Source of the DNA: Voacanga thouarsii
Taxonomy: Eukaryota > Streptophyta > Magnoliopsida > Gentianales > Apocynaceae
Reading direction: 5' to 3'
Length of the DNA: 64,000 nt
Assembly: GCA_026120185.1 (NCBI GenBank)
Contig: JANUWF010001491.1
Span: 4,278,001-4,342,000, forward strand
Shown here: piece after piece, positions 10,677 through 23,352 of the stretch
How the letters are laid out: every line of letters starts with the position of its first letter
Numbering within the stretch: position 1 is the stretch's first letter
Position numbers and translations under genes: made by a program
Notes under the pieces: generated by a model
Databases searched by the model: none
What the model saw: the letters and a program-made list of their open reading frames with translations, nothing else
Told to the model about the DNA's origin: nothing

Positions 10677-13600
10677 TGAGGGACGAAAAAACAGAGGAAG
10701 CATGCACCAACGGAAAAAAATAGAGGAAAAAAAATGAAAGCCTTAAAGGCCACACGGAAGTGTAAAGATCATACATTTGCGCGCTCTAAGCCTACTAGGT
10801 TGAGTAAGAGCGGCTTGAACGACAGGAATCGCTTCGCCTTGCCCACTTGAAGAAGTTTCCGATTGAAAACCCGCTAGCCTCCTACTTCGCCTTGTTTGCA
10901 TGAATGCCAAGCCTTTCAGCTCTCAGAAAATACTACAACCCAACCTCTAGTCGGTGAACACAACGGTGAAGAGGAACGGTCTGAAATCTCCTCGGTTCTC
11001 TTGCTATTGATTAGCAAAGCTCCAAGAAGAAGACACAGAGAATGAAGGAGACGTCTGAGAGAGAGAGCTATTTGAGTTTTTCTTAGGCTAGGCAGATCAG
11101 GGTTTTTTTCTTTTTCCAGAGACTTGTTTATTGATCAGCCAAAACTAGGTCTCTTATTATCTGATAAACATATTCCCGGGATATCATATTTCGAACACCC
11201 GGAAGTTATCCTGAGAATAAGTTTGGCTTAACCCTAAACTCTTCTTAACCATATCTAGAAAAAAACCCTATGGTCCAAACTATTGGGCCGAAATAATATT
11301 TATTATTTCTCTTGGACCTAAAAGGCCTAAAATAATAAATATTAATTATTTATTTCCTGTACTTATATAAATAACCCAATAAATAATTAATGAGCCCAAA
11401 TGAACCAAAATAATTAATCTTTAATTATTTATTTCTTGGGCTTATATAAATAACCCAATAAATAATTAAGCATTCATTATTTCTCCTAGTTTAAGCCCAG
11501 GTTAATTTCCTAATTATTCATACTGGACCTAGGCCCTGAATAATTAATTAACCAATTAAACCAGATAATGAATTTCTCTAAACTCCTATTTTTATTTTAT
11601 TTATTTATTTATTTTATTCTAGTCTAATAATAAATTAGACATCCTGAATAAAATAAAATAAAATAAAATAAAATCCTCTTGAACTGAGACCAATTCCTCA
11701 ACCCAAAATTATTTAGGACTTACGGGCTATTCCGAGGACCAAAAAGACACATTGCCTTTGCTGCTAAAATGACCAAAATACCCCTGCTATATAAATAGCT
11801 GTATTTTTTGTATTTTAAATATTTTCTAATATCACTATAAGGAAATATTGACCCCAAGAAAAATGCTACTTTAGCAAAGTCTCCGACCTATAGGTGAAAT
11901 GACTAAAATACCCCTCTACATATCGTCGTACATTTACAGAGGAAGAAACGTACTAACACCGCACTAAATGACATCTACCATCCTTAGGCTTCTAGTCCAA
12001 TGATCCACGACTTCATGGAGTGTTTCCGCTTTCCAAGGGAGCTACCCTAAAGCAAACATCTGAGTCATGTTGCCCAAGGCCCTAGACATTTTAGACCATT
12101 CAGACAACCGCAACGGGCGATATAGTGTAGAAACTATCTTGTGCAAGTCTGTCTTAACTAACTAGTTACATATACCCAATACACAAGTATATGTTTGGAT
12201 TCGTAGACTCCTAAATGCGGAAAACATCCACGAATCCCTCCAGAGGACCCAAGTAAATGATTAAGAAGATCTAAGGTTTAAGAGTTACCTCTAGTTGCTG
12301 TAATTGAAATCCTTCGATTCTGATCGCGCTGTTGTACGTTCAACTCGAACAATCACCAGACGCTGCAGTATGCGAACGTCCTTCATCGGATACACACCGC
12401 GAACTCACTCGATACCTGGGGAGTGCTAGCACCTAGGGTTTGAGAGGTTTTTTTTTCCTCTTCTGGTAGAGAATGGCACGAATGTTCTCAACCGAAAAAT
12501 TGGACTCTTGAAAAGACGGCTAGGGTTTTCTTAAAACCCCCGAACCTCTTAGAGTCCAACCCTAATAATATCTTATCATATTCTAATTTAAATTCAAATT
12601 AAATTAAAACTTATATGATAACATTCTACCATTATCTCGGTAATTTAACTAATTAATTTACCGAATCAGATTCTTATAATATGAACATCATCCAAATACA
12701 TCGAATGTGGACATATTTCCAGATTCATTGTATCTGGTAAATTTTCTAAGTACGATTAACTTAGACATATTTCTAGATTCATCGAATCTGGTCACCAGAA
12801 AAATAACCTAACAAGTTCACTTATTGTGTGACCCTATAAGTTCATTTAACACTGGCAGTGTACCTAAATCATATTTAAATGGCCCACAAGTTATAAGCGG
12901 TTTCTAGCAAAACATTATAACTATCCAGGTTAAATGAAGATCGGTGATCTCTTTGAACTAAACCATAATTTTATATTTAGTCCTTTTGTCACACGATATC
13001 CAGATTAAGCATAAGGCACAGAGCATGTCATCCTTATTAAGCTTAATCAATTATTTCTTGATTTCATAGTAAACTGTTCAAACAAATGATATCAATATCT
13101 TAGATTAATATATTTGAGCACGGCCATGCATTTTTAACAGTCTAACTTATCAAGGGGCCCATGGATATCTCTCCTATAATTGAGAGGGACAAATTCCTTC
13201 ACAATCAATTATATTCCTCTCCTTGATTTATTTTATATCCAACAGTAGTCTAATTTATTATCTGGTTAAAGACAACTTTAGACAATGTCAAAATATAGAA
13301 TTTATCAAGTAGGAAACTATGATGAATTTAGATCGAAGGACTTTCAATATTATTATGGCTAGAAAGTACTTATGACATATTCCATGAAGTACTCTCACAG
13401 TGGGTCATGTCCAATACAATGTTCTCTGACATTTATTTATGTCTTGACTCGATATCACAAATATCTATGGCCAATAAAACATAGCCATCAAGTCACAAAC
13501 ATACTAATCTTAATTTATTATTATTCCAATAATAATAATCGATCAGGGACAGTTTTAGAATAGTCATTGTATTCATTGTACGGTTTTACTATCAAGTCAC

Positions 13601-14242
13601 GTACTTGATGACCACAAAACAAAACTCACTATTCATGGAAAGGAAAGCCTCATATTATGATATAAAACATAATGACAATAGTATAAGTACAAATTGAATC
13701 TAGGGCATATCCCCAACAGTATATTGGTTCTACTATAGAACCTCAACTATAGCATATCAAAGTGTATGCTTCCATCTTCGTCAGACCACCAACTCACACT
13801 CAAGTCATAGAGTACTTGTCCACGTTGTAGCGGTAGTAGTCTAGATTTCTATCATACTGTACTATTAGAAACCACTACTACAGGTCCTGTCCTACGTATT
13901 CGAATTACGCTTATGTCATGAAGTGAGTAGACTACTCACTGACTAAAGGTAAGCCATTCCCTATTTGGGATTCATAACATAATAACCTAAACATGATGAG
14001 ATTCCCAGTCTTATCAATAGGTTAAGAACAAATGTTTATGTGTTAAATAACCCGTGATCCATACCTTATGTGAAAGATCACCATTCACATGGATCACTTA
14101 TTTAAACACAATGGGTCTGTTCCAAATGAAAATAGTGCAAAACAAAAAGTAAATTCACAAACAATTTCTAAAAATAAATTCTTTTATTAAAATATTCGAT
14201 TTTACTACAGAAACCTAGTCTAAGAAGGCATACAATCCAACA
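10677..14242 (-). repeat. Copia element F 3' LTR, split by solo LTR E2
   Basis: On the plus strand it runs from TGAGGGACGAAAAAAC to CATACAATCCAACA. It matches the right LTR (21330-23352) along its length once E2 (12192-13718) and its 5-bp duplication are removed, giving about 2034 bp against 2023 bp. AT-rich stretches such as the aataattaat-rich block near 11300-11700 are shared by both copies. There is no gene inside. Confidence 0.9.
12192..13718 (-). mobile_element. Solo LTR E2, inverted copy of the E1 family
   Basis: This is the reverse complement of E1: it starts TGTTTGGATTCG and ends GGGCATATCCCCAACA. Perfect target duplications GTATA flank it (12187-12191 and 13719-13723). The empty site is visible in the other LTR of F, where cacaagtatattgattc is continuous near 22820-22840. 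This proves the insertion came after F. The ORF at 13372-13563 repeats that at 4727-4918 in E1 and is not coding. Confidence 0.95.
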
Positions 14243-14253
14243 ATCTCCCACTT
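14243..14253 (-). other. Polypurine tract of copia element F
   Basis: The complementary strand reads AAGTGGGAGAT directly before the LTR start TGTTGGATTGTATG. A purine run at this place primes plus-strand DNA synthesis in LTR elements. It lies just downstream of the RNase H stop. Confidence 0.75.
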
Positions 14254-14264
14254 GCACTCTAAGA

Positions 14265-14810
14265 CTAGGTAAGTCCATAGGTGCCCACCCCTATGGTGTC
14301 TAAGTGTCTCTTGAAGACTCTCTTAGCTAAAGGCTTGGTGTATAGATCTGATAGATTGTTTTTTGAGGCAATATGTTCCACCACAACTTCCCGTTTCTGG
14401 ATGAAATCTCGGATCAGGTGGTACTTCCTCTCGATATGTTTCCCCTTCTTGTGGTTCCGAGGTTCCTTAGATTGCGATACTGCTCCAGTGTTGTCGCAAT
14501 ATATCATAATCTGCCTGTCCATATGTGGTACGACTCCAAGTTTTGAAAGGAACTTCCAGAGTCAAACTGCTTCCTTGGATGCCTCCGAAGCAGCCACATA
14601 CTCAGCTTCCATGGTTGAGTCAGCAATACAAGACTGTTTGATACTCCTCCATGAAATTGCTCCTCCAGACAAGGTGAAGACATATCCACTAGTGAATTTT
14701 CTCTCATCCTTATCTGCCTAGAAGTCTGAGTCTGTGTATCCTGTAGGAACCAGATCATCAGCTCTATAAACCAGCATATAATCTCTCGTTCCCTTGAGGT
14801 ACTTAAGAAT
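14265..14810 (-). pseudogene. Copia element F RNase H
   Basis: Two overlapping open stretches (14504-14758 in another frame, and 14265-14522) cover Ty1/copia RNase H. The frame includes the TMEAEYVAASEA-like acidic motif (near 14590-14620), then YCDNTGAVSQSKEP, KHIERKYHLIRDF and DLYTKPLAKRVF, ending at 14265. One or more frame breaks separate the first third from the rest, and the TGYTDSDF motif is followed by a stop. It removes RNA from RNA-DNA hybrids during reverse transcription. Confidence 0.85.
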
Positions 14811-15740
14811 ATGCTTTACAGCTTGCTAATGAACCCCCTCTGGGTTTGACTGATATCTGCTAACTAAGCCCACAACAAAGCAGATATCTGGCCTAGTATA
14901 CAGCATGGCGTACATGAGACTTCCCACAGCCGAAGCGTAGGAAATCCTACTCATTCTGTCCTTTTCTTCTTGAGATTTAGGACAGTCCTTTAAAGAAAAT
15001 GACAACCCATGTCTGTAAGGGATTAGAGCTCCCTTGCATGAGTCCATGCTGTACTTGGCCAGCATCTTGTTAATGTATATTGCTTGGGATAACCCTAACA
15101 TTCTCTGCTTCCTATTTCTGAGAAGCCTAATCCCAAGAATGTAGCTGGCTTCTCCCAAGTCCTTCATATTGAATTGACTAGAAAGCCAAACCTTTATAGA
15201 TGACAATGTCCCTACATCATTTCTAATGAGTAGAATGTCATCAACATATAGGACAAGAAAAACCACATTAATGCCTTCAAGTTTCCTGTACACGCATTGT
15301 TCATCTTCGTTTTGAATAAAACCGTAAGACTTTACAGTCTCATCAAAATGAATGTTCCATGCTCTTGATGCCTGCTTAAGTCCATAAATGGACTTCTTAA
15401 GCTTGCAAACCATATGTTCCTAGCCTTTAGCAATGAAGCCTTCCAGTTGGGACATATAGATGTCTTCGCTAAGATGGCCATTAAAGAATGTCATTTTGAC
15501 ATCCATTTGCCATATGTCGTAGTCATAGTGACATGTGATGGCAAGGAGGATGCGGATGGATTTAAGCATAGCTACCGGGGAAAAGGTTTCTTCATAGTCG
15601 ATTCCCTCTTTCTGAGTATACATTTTCTCCACAAGCCTAGCTTTGAAGGTTTCTGCCTTCCCATTCGCTCCCCTCTTTCTCTTGTACACCCACTTGCACC
15701 CAATGGGTTTTATCCCTTCAGGTGAAGCTATAAGATCCCA
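14811..15740 (-). pseudogene. Copia element F reverse transcriptase
   Basis: 15420-15689 carries the RT start: FKARLVEKMYTQKEGIDYEE, TFSPVAMLKSIRILLA and WQMDVKMTFFNGHL. 14826-15413 continues with LKKSIYGLKQASRAW, the catalytic box LYVDDILLI and DLGEASYILGI. A stop after FIAKG and another after NPEGVH separate the parts. The YVDD box is intact. Gene order (integrase before RT) and the YVDD motif identify Ty1/copia rather than gypsy. Confidence 0.9.
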
Positions 15741-16838
15741 AACTTAATTAAGGTACATAGACTCAATCTCGGCTTTCATTGCTTCATGCCACATATTTGC
15801 ATCGGCATCAGCAATAGCCTCCTCGTATTTAGTGGGGTCTTGTTCCTGATGGTCGGAGACCAGCACAAAGGCTTTTCCAGTCCATCTATCCGAAACCCTA
15901 GACACTCTCCCACTACGACGAGGCTCCACTTGCATAGGCTCTTGAGGTTGTGCCTCTTCTTGTTCCACAATTGAGTCAGAAGAAATTGATTCCGTAGATA
16001 ATTTCTCCTCAAGTTCCAATCTTGTTGAACATTTAGTGGAAGTACTTTGATCATCTTCCAAGTATCTAGCATTGGTACTGACTAGTACCTTTTGCTCCTT
16101 AGGATGATAAAAGTAACCTCCCTTTGTCCTTTTTGGATAGCCAACAAAATAGTATAATTCTGATCTCGGTTCTAACTTGTCTCCCTTGATTAGTACATAA
16201 GCTGGACAACCCCAAATCCTGAGATGATTCAGACTTGGCTTACGCCCAGTCCACATCTCATTAGGAGTCCTAGGTACCAACTTGTAAGGCATCAAGTTCA
16301 GAATATATGCCGCTGTCTCCAGGGTATATCCCCAAAAAGACACTGGAAGAGTAGCATGAGACATCATGCTTCAGACCATTTCTATCAATGTTCTGTTCAT
16401 TCTCTCAACTACTCCGTTCTGCTTAGCTGGTCTCAGCGCAGAGAGCTGGGATACTATTCCATGATGCACCATGTAGTCCATGAATTCACCTAGGAGGTAC
16501 TCTCCACCACGATCCGATCGTAAGGTTTTGATTAATTTACCTGCCCGACGCTCAACTTCTGCCTTAAACTCCTTGAACTTGTCAAAAGAGTCAGACTTGC
16601 ATCTTATTAGGTAGTGTAACCATACCTTGTACAATCATCCGTAAAAGTGATGAAGTACTCAAAACCTCCTCTAGCTGATGTAGACAATGGACCACACACA
16701 CCAGTGTGAGCAAGACTCAACACCTCCTTGGCTTTATCCTCATTTGGTGTAAATGACCTCTTGGTCATCTTTCCCATCAGGCAGGATTCACACTGAGGCC
16801 AACTTTCCAATCTCAATGAGCCCAAAGGCCCATCATGA
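15621..16838 (-). pseudogene. Copia element F integrase to RT junction, duplicated unit 1
   Basis: This is the left copy of a 1218-bp tandem duplication (offset exactly 1218 from unit 2). Read on the minus strand it holds the end of the integrase zinc region (CESCLMGKMTKRSF), the catalytic core with LRSDRGGEYLLGEF and QNGVVERMNRTL, the C-terminal domain (NEMWTGRKPSLNHLRIWGCP, ELYYFVGYPKRTKGG), the linker SGRVSRVSDRW, and the first residues of RT. The core D and E residues are visible. A 1-nt frame break near YGYTT and a TGA after LIEMV are shared with unit 2, so they predate the duplication. Confidence 0.9.
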
Positions 16839-18056
16839 CATTTTCTCCACAAGCCTAGCTTTGAAGGTTTCTGCCTTCCCATTCGCTCCCCTCTTTCTCT
16901 TGTACACCCACTTGCACCCAATGGGTTTTATCCCTTCAGGTGAAGCTATAAGATCCCAAACTTAATTAAGGTACATAGACTCAATCTCGGCTTTCATTGC
17001 TTCATGCCACATATTTGCATCGGCATCAGCAATAGCCTCCTCGTATTTAGTGGGGTCTTGTTCCTGATGGTCTGAGACCAACACAAAGGCTTTTCCAGTC
17101 CATCTATCCGAAACCCTAGACACTCTCCCACTACGACGAGGCTCCACTTGCATAGGCTCTTGAGGCTGTGCCTCTTCTTGTTCCACAATTGAGTCAGAAG
17201 AAATTGATTCCGTAGATAATTTCTCCTCAAGTTCCAATCTTGTTGAACATTTAGTGGAAGTACTTTGATCATCTTCCAAGTATCTAGCATTGGTACTGAC
17301 TAGTACATTTTGCTCCTTAGGATGATAAAAGTAACCTCCCTTTGTCCTTTTTGGATAGCCAACAAAATAGTATAATTCTGATCTCGGTTCTAACTTGTCT
17401 CCCTTGATTAGTACATAAGCTGGACAACCCCAAATCCTGAGATGATTCAGACTTGGCTTACGCCCAGTCCACATCTCATTAGGAGTCCTAGGTACCAACT
17501 TGTAAGGCATCAAGTTCAGAATATATGCCGCTGTCTCCAGGGTATATCCCCAAAAAGACACTGGAAGAGTAGCATGAGACATCATGCTTCAGACCATTTC
17601 TATCAATGTTCTGTTCATTCTCTCAACTACTCCGTTCTGCTTAGGTGGTCTCAGCGCAGAGAGCTGGGATACTATTCCATGATGCACCATGTAGTCCATG
17701 AATTCACCTAGGAGGTACTCTCCACCACGATCCGATCGTAAGGTTTTGATTAATTTACCTGCCCGACGCTCTACTTCTGCCTTAAACTCCTTGAACTTGT
17801 CAAAAGAGTCAGACTTGCATCTTATTAGGTAGTGTAACCATACCTTGTACAATCATCCGTAAAAGTGATGAAGTACTCAAAACCTCTTCTAGCTGATGTA
17901 GACAATGGACCACACACACCAGTTTGAACAAGACTCAACACCTCCTTGGCTTTATCCTCATTTGGTGTAAATGACCTCTTGGTCATCTTTCCCATCAGGC
18001 AGGATTCACACTGAGGCCAACATTCCAATCTCAATGAGCCCAAAGGCCCATCATGG
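16839..18056 (-). pseudogene. Copia element F integrase to RT junction, duplicated unit 2
   Basis: This is the right (upstream in the reading direction) copy of the duplication. It differs from unit 1 at about ten positions by my reading, for example 17072 g to t and 17309 c to a. The encoded domains are as in unit 1: integrase core, C-terminal domain and RT start. Because 1218 is a multiple of three, the duplication is frame-neutral. The resulting polyprotein order is protease, integrase, RT start, integrase again, RT, RNase H. ORF 16607-16921 spans the junction in an off frame. Confidence 0.9.
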
Positions 18057-18610
18057 ATTACCCTCTAAATCCTGGTTGAGTTAATATGGCCCAACCTTAG
18101 ATGCTAAAGATATGAATCATTGATATTAGTCTTTCTCTTCTTAGTTAAAGGTTCAGACTGAGCGTTATCTGATTGGTTGTTAATAGGGTTTAAAAAGAAC
18201 AAATTTTTGTACATGTGCCCAGTACATAAAAATTCTCCATCTCTACTGATAGAAATACCAGAATGGAAAGAAACAGAATATCCTTGATTAATAAGTTTTG
18301 CAACTAAAATCAAATTCTGACGAAAACCATGTACATATAAAATATCTTTTAAAACTACTATCTTATTACAATAAAAAATAAGATCCAGCTCTCCCACTAC
18401 AAGGGCCCAGACTTGTGCTCCATTACCCACTTGTAGCCTATGTTCGCCTTTCTTGAGTCTTCTAATCTTTCTAAACCCCTGCAAGGAGTTACAGATATGA
18501 TCAGTGGCTCTTGAATCAACAATCCAAGTGGAAGTTGATCCTACCATTGATATAGACTCTAGATAGAAAACATTGCCTGTGGGGTTTTTCTTGGCTTGAA
18601 GATCTGGACA
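18057..18610 (-). pseudogene. Copia element F protease and integrase zinc finger start
   Basis: Open stretch 18104-18547 begins with TSTWIVDSRATDHICN, the copia protease active site. The usual DSGATDHI is changed to DSRATDHI, so the catalytic Asp stays but the essential Gly is Arg. It continues through LQVGNGAQVWALVVGELDL and the LKDILYVHGFRQNLI region to the integrase N-terminus. Immediately upstream (18590-18640) a CCHC-like knuckle (C-V-K-C-G-K-K-G-H-W-K-N-E-C) ends Gag. Confidence 0.85.
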
Positions 18611-19382
18611 CTCATTTTTCCAGTGTCCCTTCTTCCCACATTTGACGCACTTGCCTTTTTGGTTTGTCCTTGGGCTGGGTCTTGGGCTGGGCTACTGCAT
18701 TCCCATTCTTCCTCTTGAACTTTCTGGGTTTAAGCCCAGTTCTTGAGGAAGAAGCCTTAGCAATCATGGCCTTTGACTGCGTCTTCATGACCTTCTCCGC
18801 TATTTGGAGCTCCTTCATCAGTTTAGTTAAACTCATGTTCAATTTATTCATGTTATAGTTTAACTTGAACTGAGTGAAAGAGCTCGGTAGAAATTCAAGA
18901 ACCATGTCCACATGGATCTCGGGGTCAATGACCGCCCCTAAAATTTCTGCTTCCTCGAAAGCAGCAATTATCTTGAGCATATACTCTCGGACTGATGCTC
19001 CCTAAGGCATCTTAGTGTTTATAATAGTTCGAAGAGCCTCCTACTTTGCGGGCTAGCTCTTGTCCGAAAGCATAGTAGCGCATGATTGACTAATGTCATA
19101 TGCAGAAGCCGTGAGCTCGTGTTTTGACTGGAGCACATTAGACATGGAGGCTAACATATAGCAACGTGCCATTTCATCAGCCTTCTTCCACGCCTTTTCA
19201 GCCTCTCGCTCTTCGGCGGTGGAACCTTCCCCGATAATAGGGTAGGTCTCGTAAAGGACATACTTATACTCTTCGGCTGTGAGTATTATGTCCAGGTTCC
19301 TTTTCCAATCCATATAGTTTGGACCCATTAACTTATTCTCCCTGAGAATAACGGCTAATAGACTAAAAGAACCTCCCACCAT
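18590..19382 (-). pseudogene. Copia element F Gag (UBN2-like)
   Basis: 19053-19382 begins MVGGSFSLLAVILRENKLMG with GPNYMDWKRNLDIILTAEEY, the typical copia Gag N-terminus. 18612-18980 continues with MLEFLPSSF-type residues, YNMNKLNMSLTKLMKELQIA and a basic tail rich in Lys and Arg, then the knuckle at about 18600. Stops (SDKS* and KMP*) separate the two halves. The start at 19382 is the natural first ATG. It forms the particle shell. Confidence 0.85.
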
Positions 19383-21311
19383 TTATGAAAATCGAAAAAT
19401 AAAAGAAAGAGTTTAGTTTGTGAAAACAAAATAAAATTTGTGCATTGAAAATAATTTGGCTCTTAGGAAAACTGACATAGCTTCTTGGGAAGATTAACAG
19501 TTTCCTAAGCTAAGTGTATTAACCACCACAAATTAATTTCTCTTCTAGGTAATGATCTAGAGGATAACTCTATCGTGGGATGGCCGTTTCCTCTCATTTT
19601 CTATGGACATACCTCGCACTATGACCTCCAACGTGGGCTGGCCGATCATAGCACGTGCCTCGGGTTATTAATTATATCCTTCCATTAGATCTAGATCCTT
19701 GTGGTATCCCCATCCTATACGGGTTCACTCCCAGGGTGACACGAGGGGACCCACGATCTCTAATGAGGACCGTGATAGAAGCTGTGGGGCCGTTGGAACC
19801 CCTCTCCCACTTAGTCTTTTAAAATAAATGTTTTCTTGAAAAATATCCTTTTGAAATTTTCATTAAGTTTTTCCTTAACTCAAAAATAAAATATCAAAGT
19901 CCATTAAAATCTCTATATCAAGGCTTATACCCTTTGAGAGATTTCACCATGGACTAATTTTATTCCAGTTAAAACTTAATGATTTCAAAAATTTTCCAAT
20001 TAAAACTTTCTAGAGACTTTGGTCTCAAGTTTATTTGGCAAAACAATTTTTCTAGTGCAAAATAAAACAAAATGGCTCTCCATGTTAATTTACAAAAATA
20101 TCTAAATCCAATATATTTTCTATGTCAAGGATTAAATCATTTGAGAAAATATTCAAGGATTAGTTTTTGTACAAATTAAAACAACCATTTAATTTTTGAA
20201 GAAAAATGTTTTTCTTGTCAAGAATGTTCCCAAAGACTTTGGTCTTTGAGAAAAAACACACATAGGTACACAAAAAATAGCATGCTCGAAAACAGTAAAT
20301 GTTTTCATGCTTTTCTATTTTTTAAAGCTAAGTGTCCAAATAATAGAATTAAACACATTAATTAATTAATTAATGATCTTGTTTAATCCTAAAATCCCTT
20401 ACTAATATTTTTCATGCAAATATATTCCAAGAATATAAAATATTGCAAAAATATTAACTTCACCTGGTATGGGACCCAAAACGGGAAAAAAAAAACAATG
20501 AAAATTGCAAAAAATAAATCTGTCAGTCCATGTACACCCGCCGCACCGGATCAAAGCCTTTTGATCTGTGGTCCACCGTAGCCGCGGTGCACCAGCCGCA
20601 CCGGATCATCAACTGCCTCAACCTGCCAAGCCGCCCGCCCGCCCGAGAACCCGCGCCCGAACAGCCCATTGACCCGCGCCCGGTCGCCCGCTCACGCGCC
20701 TGGTGCGTGTGCACGCTGGATCTGCGCGAGGACCCGCAGATCACACTCGTGCCCGCTACCCGCGCCCAGATGCTCTCTCACGTCGACCCGCGTGTTTATC
20801 CGAATGGCGGCTCTGACCCAGCTGCATGACCCGTGCGGATGAATTGCAATTCAATTGCAATTCTTCAATTTGAAACAACTCAAATCACCTTTAAATTGGC
20901 TCGGCTCCAAGGCGTGAACAACGCGGCTTCACTCACAATTTCAGTAGCGGCTCAGCGGAGGCTCGGCTCGGTTCAAACGGCTTAGGAACAGTTCTCTTCT
21001 TCATTTTTCTTTCTCTTTCGCACGAAAGTTGCAGAGACCTCTGCTCTTGGATTTTTGCTTACTTCTTTGGCTTCTTTGGACATTTTTACTTACAAAAACT
21101 CATCCAAAACAAAAACACAACTACCTATACCCATTTAGATTGGGTTTACATGATCAAACATCAAAGCCAAAATTAATTACAGAGAGTTCTATGCTTCAAC
21201 GGTGAAGCTCACAGTCATCCTATAACATACCAAAACAGCGAAGGATCACAGGTATAATCATCTTCTCCACTTTTATTAACTATCATGCTCCTTATATTGA
21301 TCAAAGAACCA
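19383..21311 (-). mobile_element. Copia element F untranslated leader with a GC-rich block
   Basis: About 1.9 kb separates the Gag start from the PBS. Most is AT-rich with no recognisable coding sequence. At 20530-20830 composition jumps to clearly GC-rich, with runs of cccgcgccc and paired ccgcaccggatc words at 20540 and 20599. The open stretches 20530-20829 (plus) and 20523-20744 (minus) exist only because of that composition and match nothing I know. An intron in the leader is possible but not shown. Confidence 0.6.
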
Positions 21312-21326
21312 TTGTCTCTGATACCA
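21312..21326 (-). other. Primer binding site of copia element F
   Basis: The complementary strand reads TGGTATCAGAGACAA, complementary to the 3' end of initiator tRNA-Met for its first 11 bases. It lies three bases from the LTR end at 21330. This fixes the right LTR as the 5' LTR and the element as minus-strand. Confidence 0.9.
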
Positions 21327-21329
21327 CAT

Positions 21330-23352
21330 TGAGGGATGAAAAAACAGAGGAAGCATGCACCAACAGAAAAAAATAGAGGAAAAAAAACGTAAGCCTTAAA
21401 GGCCACACGGAAGCATAAAGATCGTACCTTTGCGCACTCTAAGCCTACTAGGTTGAGTAAGAATGGCTTGAACGACAGGAATAACTTCACCTTGCTCACT
21501 TGAAGAATCTTTCGGTTGAAAACCTGCTAGCCTCCTACTTCGCCTTGTTTGCATGAATGCCAAGCCTTTCAGCTCTCAGAATATACCACAGCTCAACTTC
21601 TAGTCGGTGAACACAACGGTGAAGAGGAACGGTCTCAAATCTCCTCGGTTCTCTTGCTATTGATTAGCAAAGCTCCAAGAAGAAGACACAGAGAATGAAG
21701 GAGACGTCTGAGAGAGAGAGCTATGTGAGTTTTTCTTAGGCTAGGCAGATCAGGGTTTTTTTCTTTTTCCAGAGACTTGTTTATTGGTCAGCCAAAACTA
21801 GGTCTCTTATTATCTGATAAACATATCCCCGGGATATCATATTTCAAACACCCGAAAGTTATCCTGAAAATAAGTTTGGCTTAACCCTAAACTCTTCTTA
21901 ACCGTATCTGGAAAAAATCCTATGGTCCAAGCTATTGGGCCGAAATAATATTTATTAGTTTTCTTGGACCTAAAAGGCCTAAAATAATAAACATTAATGA
22001 TTTATTTCCTGGGCTTATATAAATAGCCTAATAAATAATTAATGAGCCCAAATGAACCTAAATAATTAATCTTTAATTATTTATTTCTTTGGCTTATATA
22101 AATAACCCAATTAATAATTAAGCATTAATTATTTCTCTTAGTTTAAGCCCAGGTTAATTTCTTAATTATTCATACTGGACCTAGGCCCTGAATAATTAAT
22201 TAACCAATTAAACCAGATAATTAATTTCTCTCAACTCCTAATTTTATTTTATTTATTTATTTTATTTCAGTCTAATAATAAATTAGACATCCTGAATAAA
22301 ACAAAGTAAAATAAAATCCTCTTGAACTGAGACCAATTCCTCAACCCAAAATTAGTTAGGACTTACGGGCTATTCCGAGGACCAAAAAGACACATCGCCT
22401 TGGCTGCTAAAATGACCGAAATACCCCTGCTATATAAATAGCTGTATTTTTGCATTTTAAATATTTTCTAATATCACAATAAGAAAATATTGACCTCAAG
22501 GACAATACTGCATTAGCAAAGTCTCCGACCTACAGGTGAAATGACTAAAATACCCCTCTACACATCGCCGTACATTTAGAGAGGAAGAAGTGTACTAACA
22601 CCCCTCTAAATGACATCTACCATCCTTATGCTTTTAGTCCAATGATCCACGACTTCTTGGAGTGTTTCCGCTTTCCAAGGGAGCTACCCTAAAGCAAACA
22701 TCCGAGTCATGTTTCTCAGGGCCCTGGACATTTTAGACCATTCAGACAACCACGGGGCGATATAGTGCAGAAACTATCTTGTATAAGTCTGTCTTAACTA
22801 ACTAGTTACATATACCCAATACACAAGTATATTGATTCTACTATAGAACCTTAACTATAGCATGTCAAAGCGTATGCTTCCAGCTTCGTCAGACCACCAA
22901 CTCCTACTCAAGTCGTGGAGTACTTGTCCATGCTGTAGCGGTAGTAGTCTAGGTTTCTATCATATTGTACTTTTAGAAACCACTACTACAAGTCCTGCCC
23001 TACGTATTCGAAATACGCTTATGTCATGAAGTGAGTGGACTATTCACTGGCTAAAGGTGAGCCATTCCCCATTTGGAATTCATAACATAATAACCTAAAC
23101 ATGATGAGATTCCCAGTCTCATCAATAGGTTAAGAACAAATATTTATGTGTTAAATAACCCGTAATCCATACCTTACTGTAAAAGACCACCATTCACATG
23201 GATCACTTATTTAAACATGATGAGTCTGTTCCAAACGAAAAATGTGTACAAACAAAAAGTAAATTCACAAACAATTTCTGAAAATTAATTTTTTTATTAA
23301 AATATTCGATTTTACAACAGAAACCCAGTCTAGGAGGGCATACAATCCAACA
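21330..23352 (-). repeat. Copia element F 5' LTR
   Basis: It runs from TGAGGGATGAAAAAAC to CATACAATCCAACA on the plus strand, 2023 bp. It pairs with 10677-14242 minus E2. The flanking 5 bp (ATTAG at 23353-23357) matches ATTAA at 10672-10676 with one change. A GA run (gagagagag, about 21710) and the poly-purine stretches are shared with the other copy. Confidence 0.9.

Noticed and set aside
14281..14721. 146-codon plus-strand ORF.
   Set aside because: It is antisense to copia RNase H, whose motifs are clear on the minus strand.
20530..20829. GC-rich 99-codon ORF and an antisense 73-codon ORF.
   Set aside because: Both frames are open because of composition. No domain or homologous copy in the window supports them.
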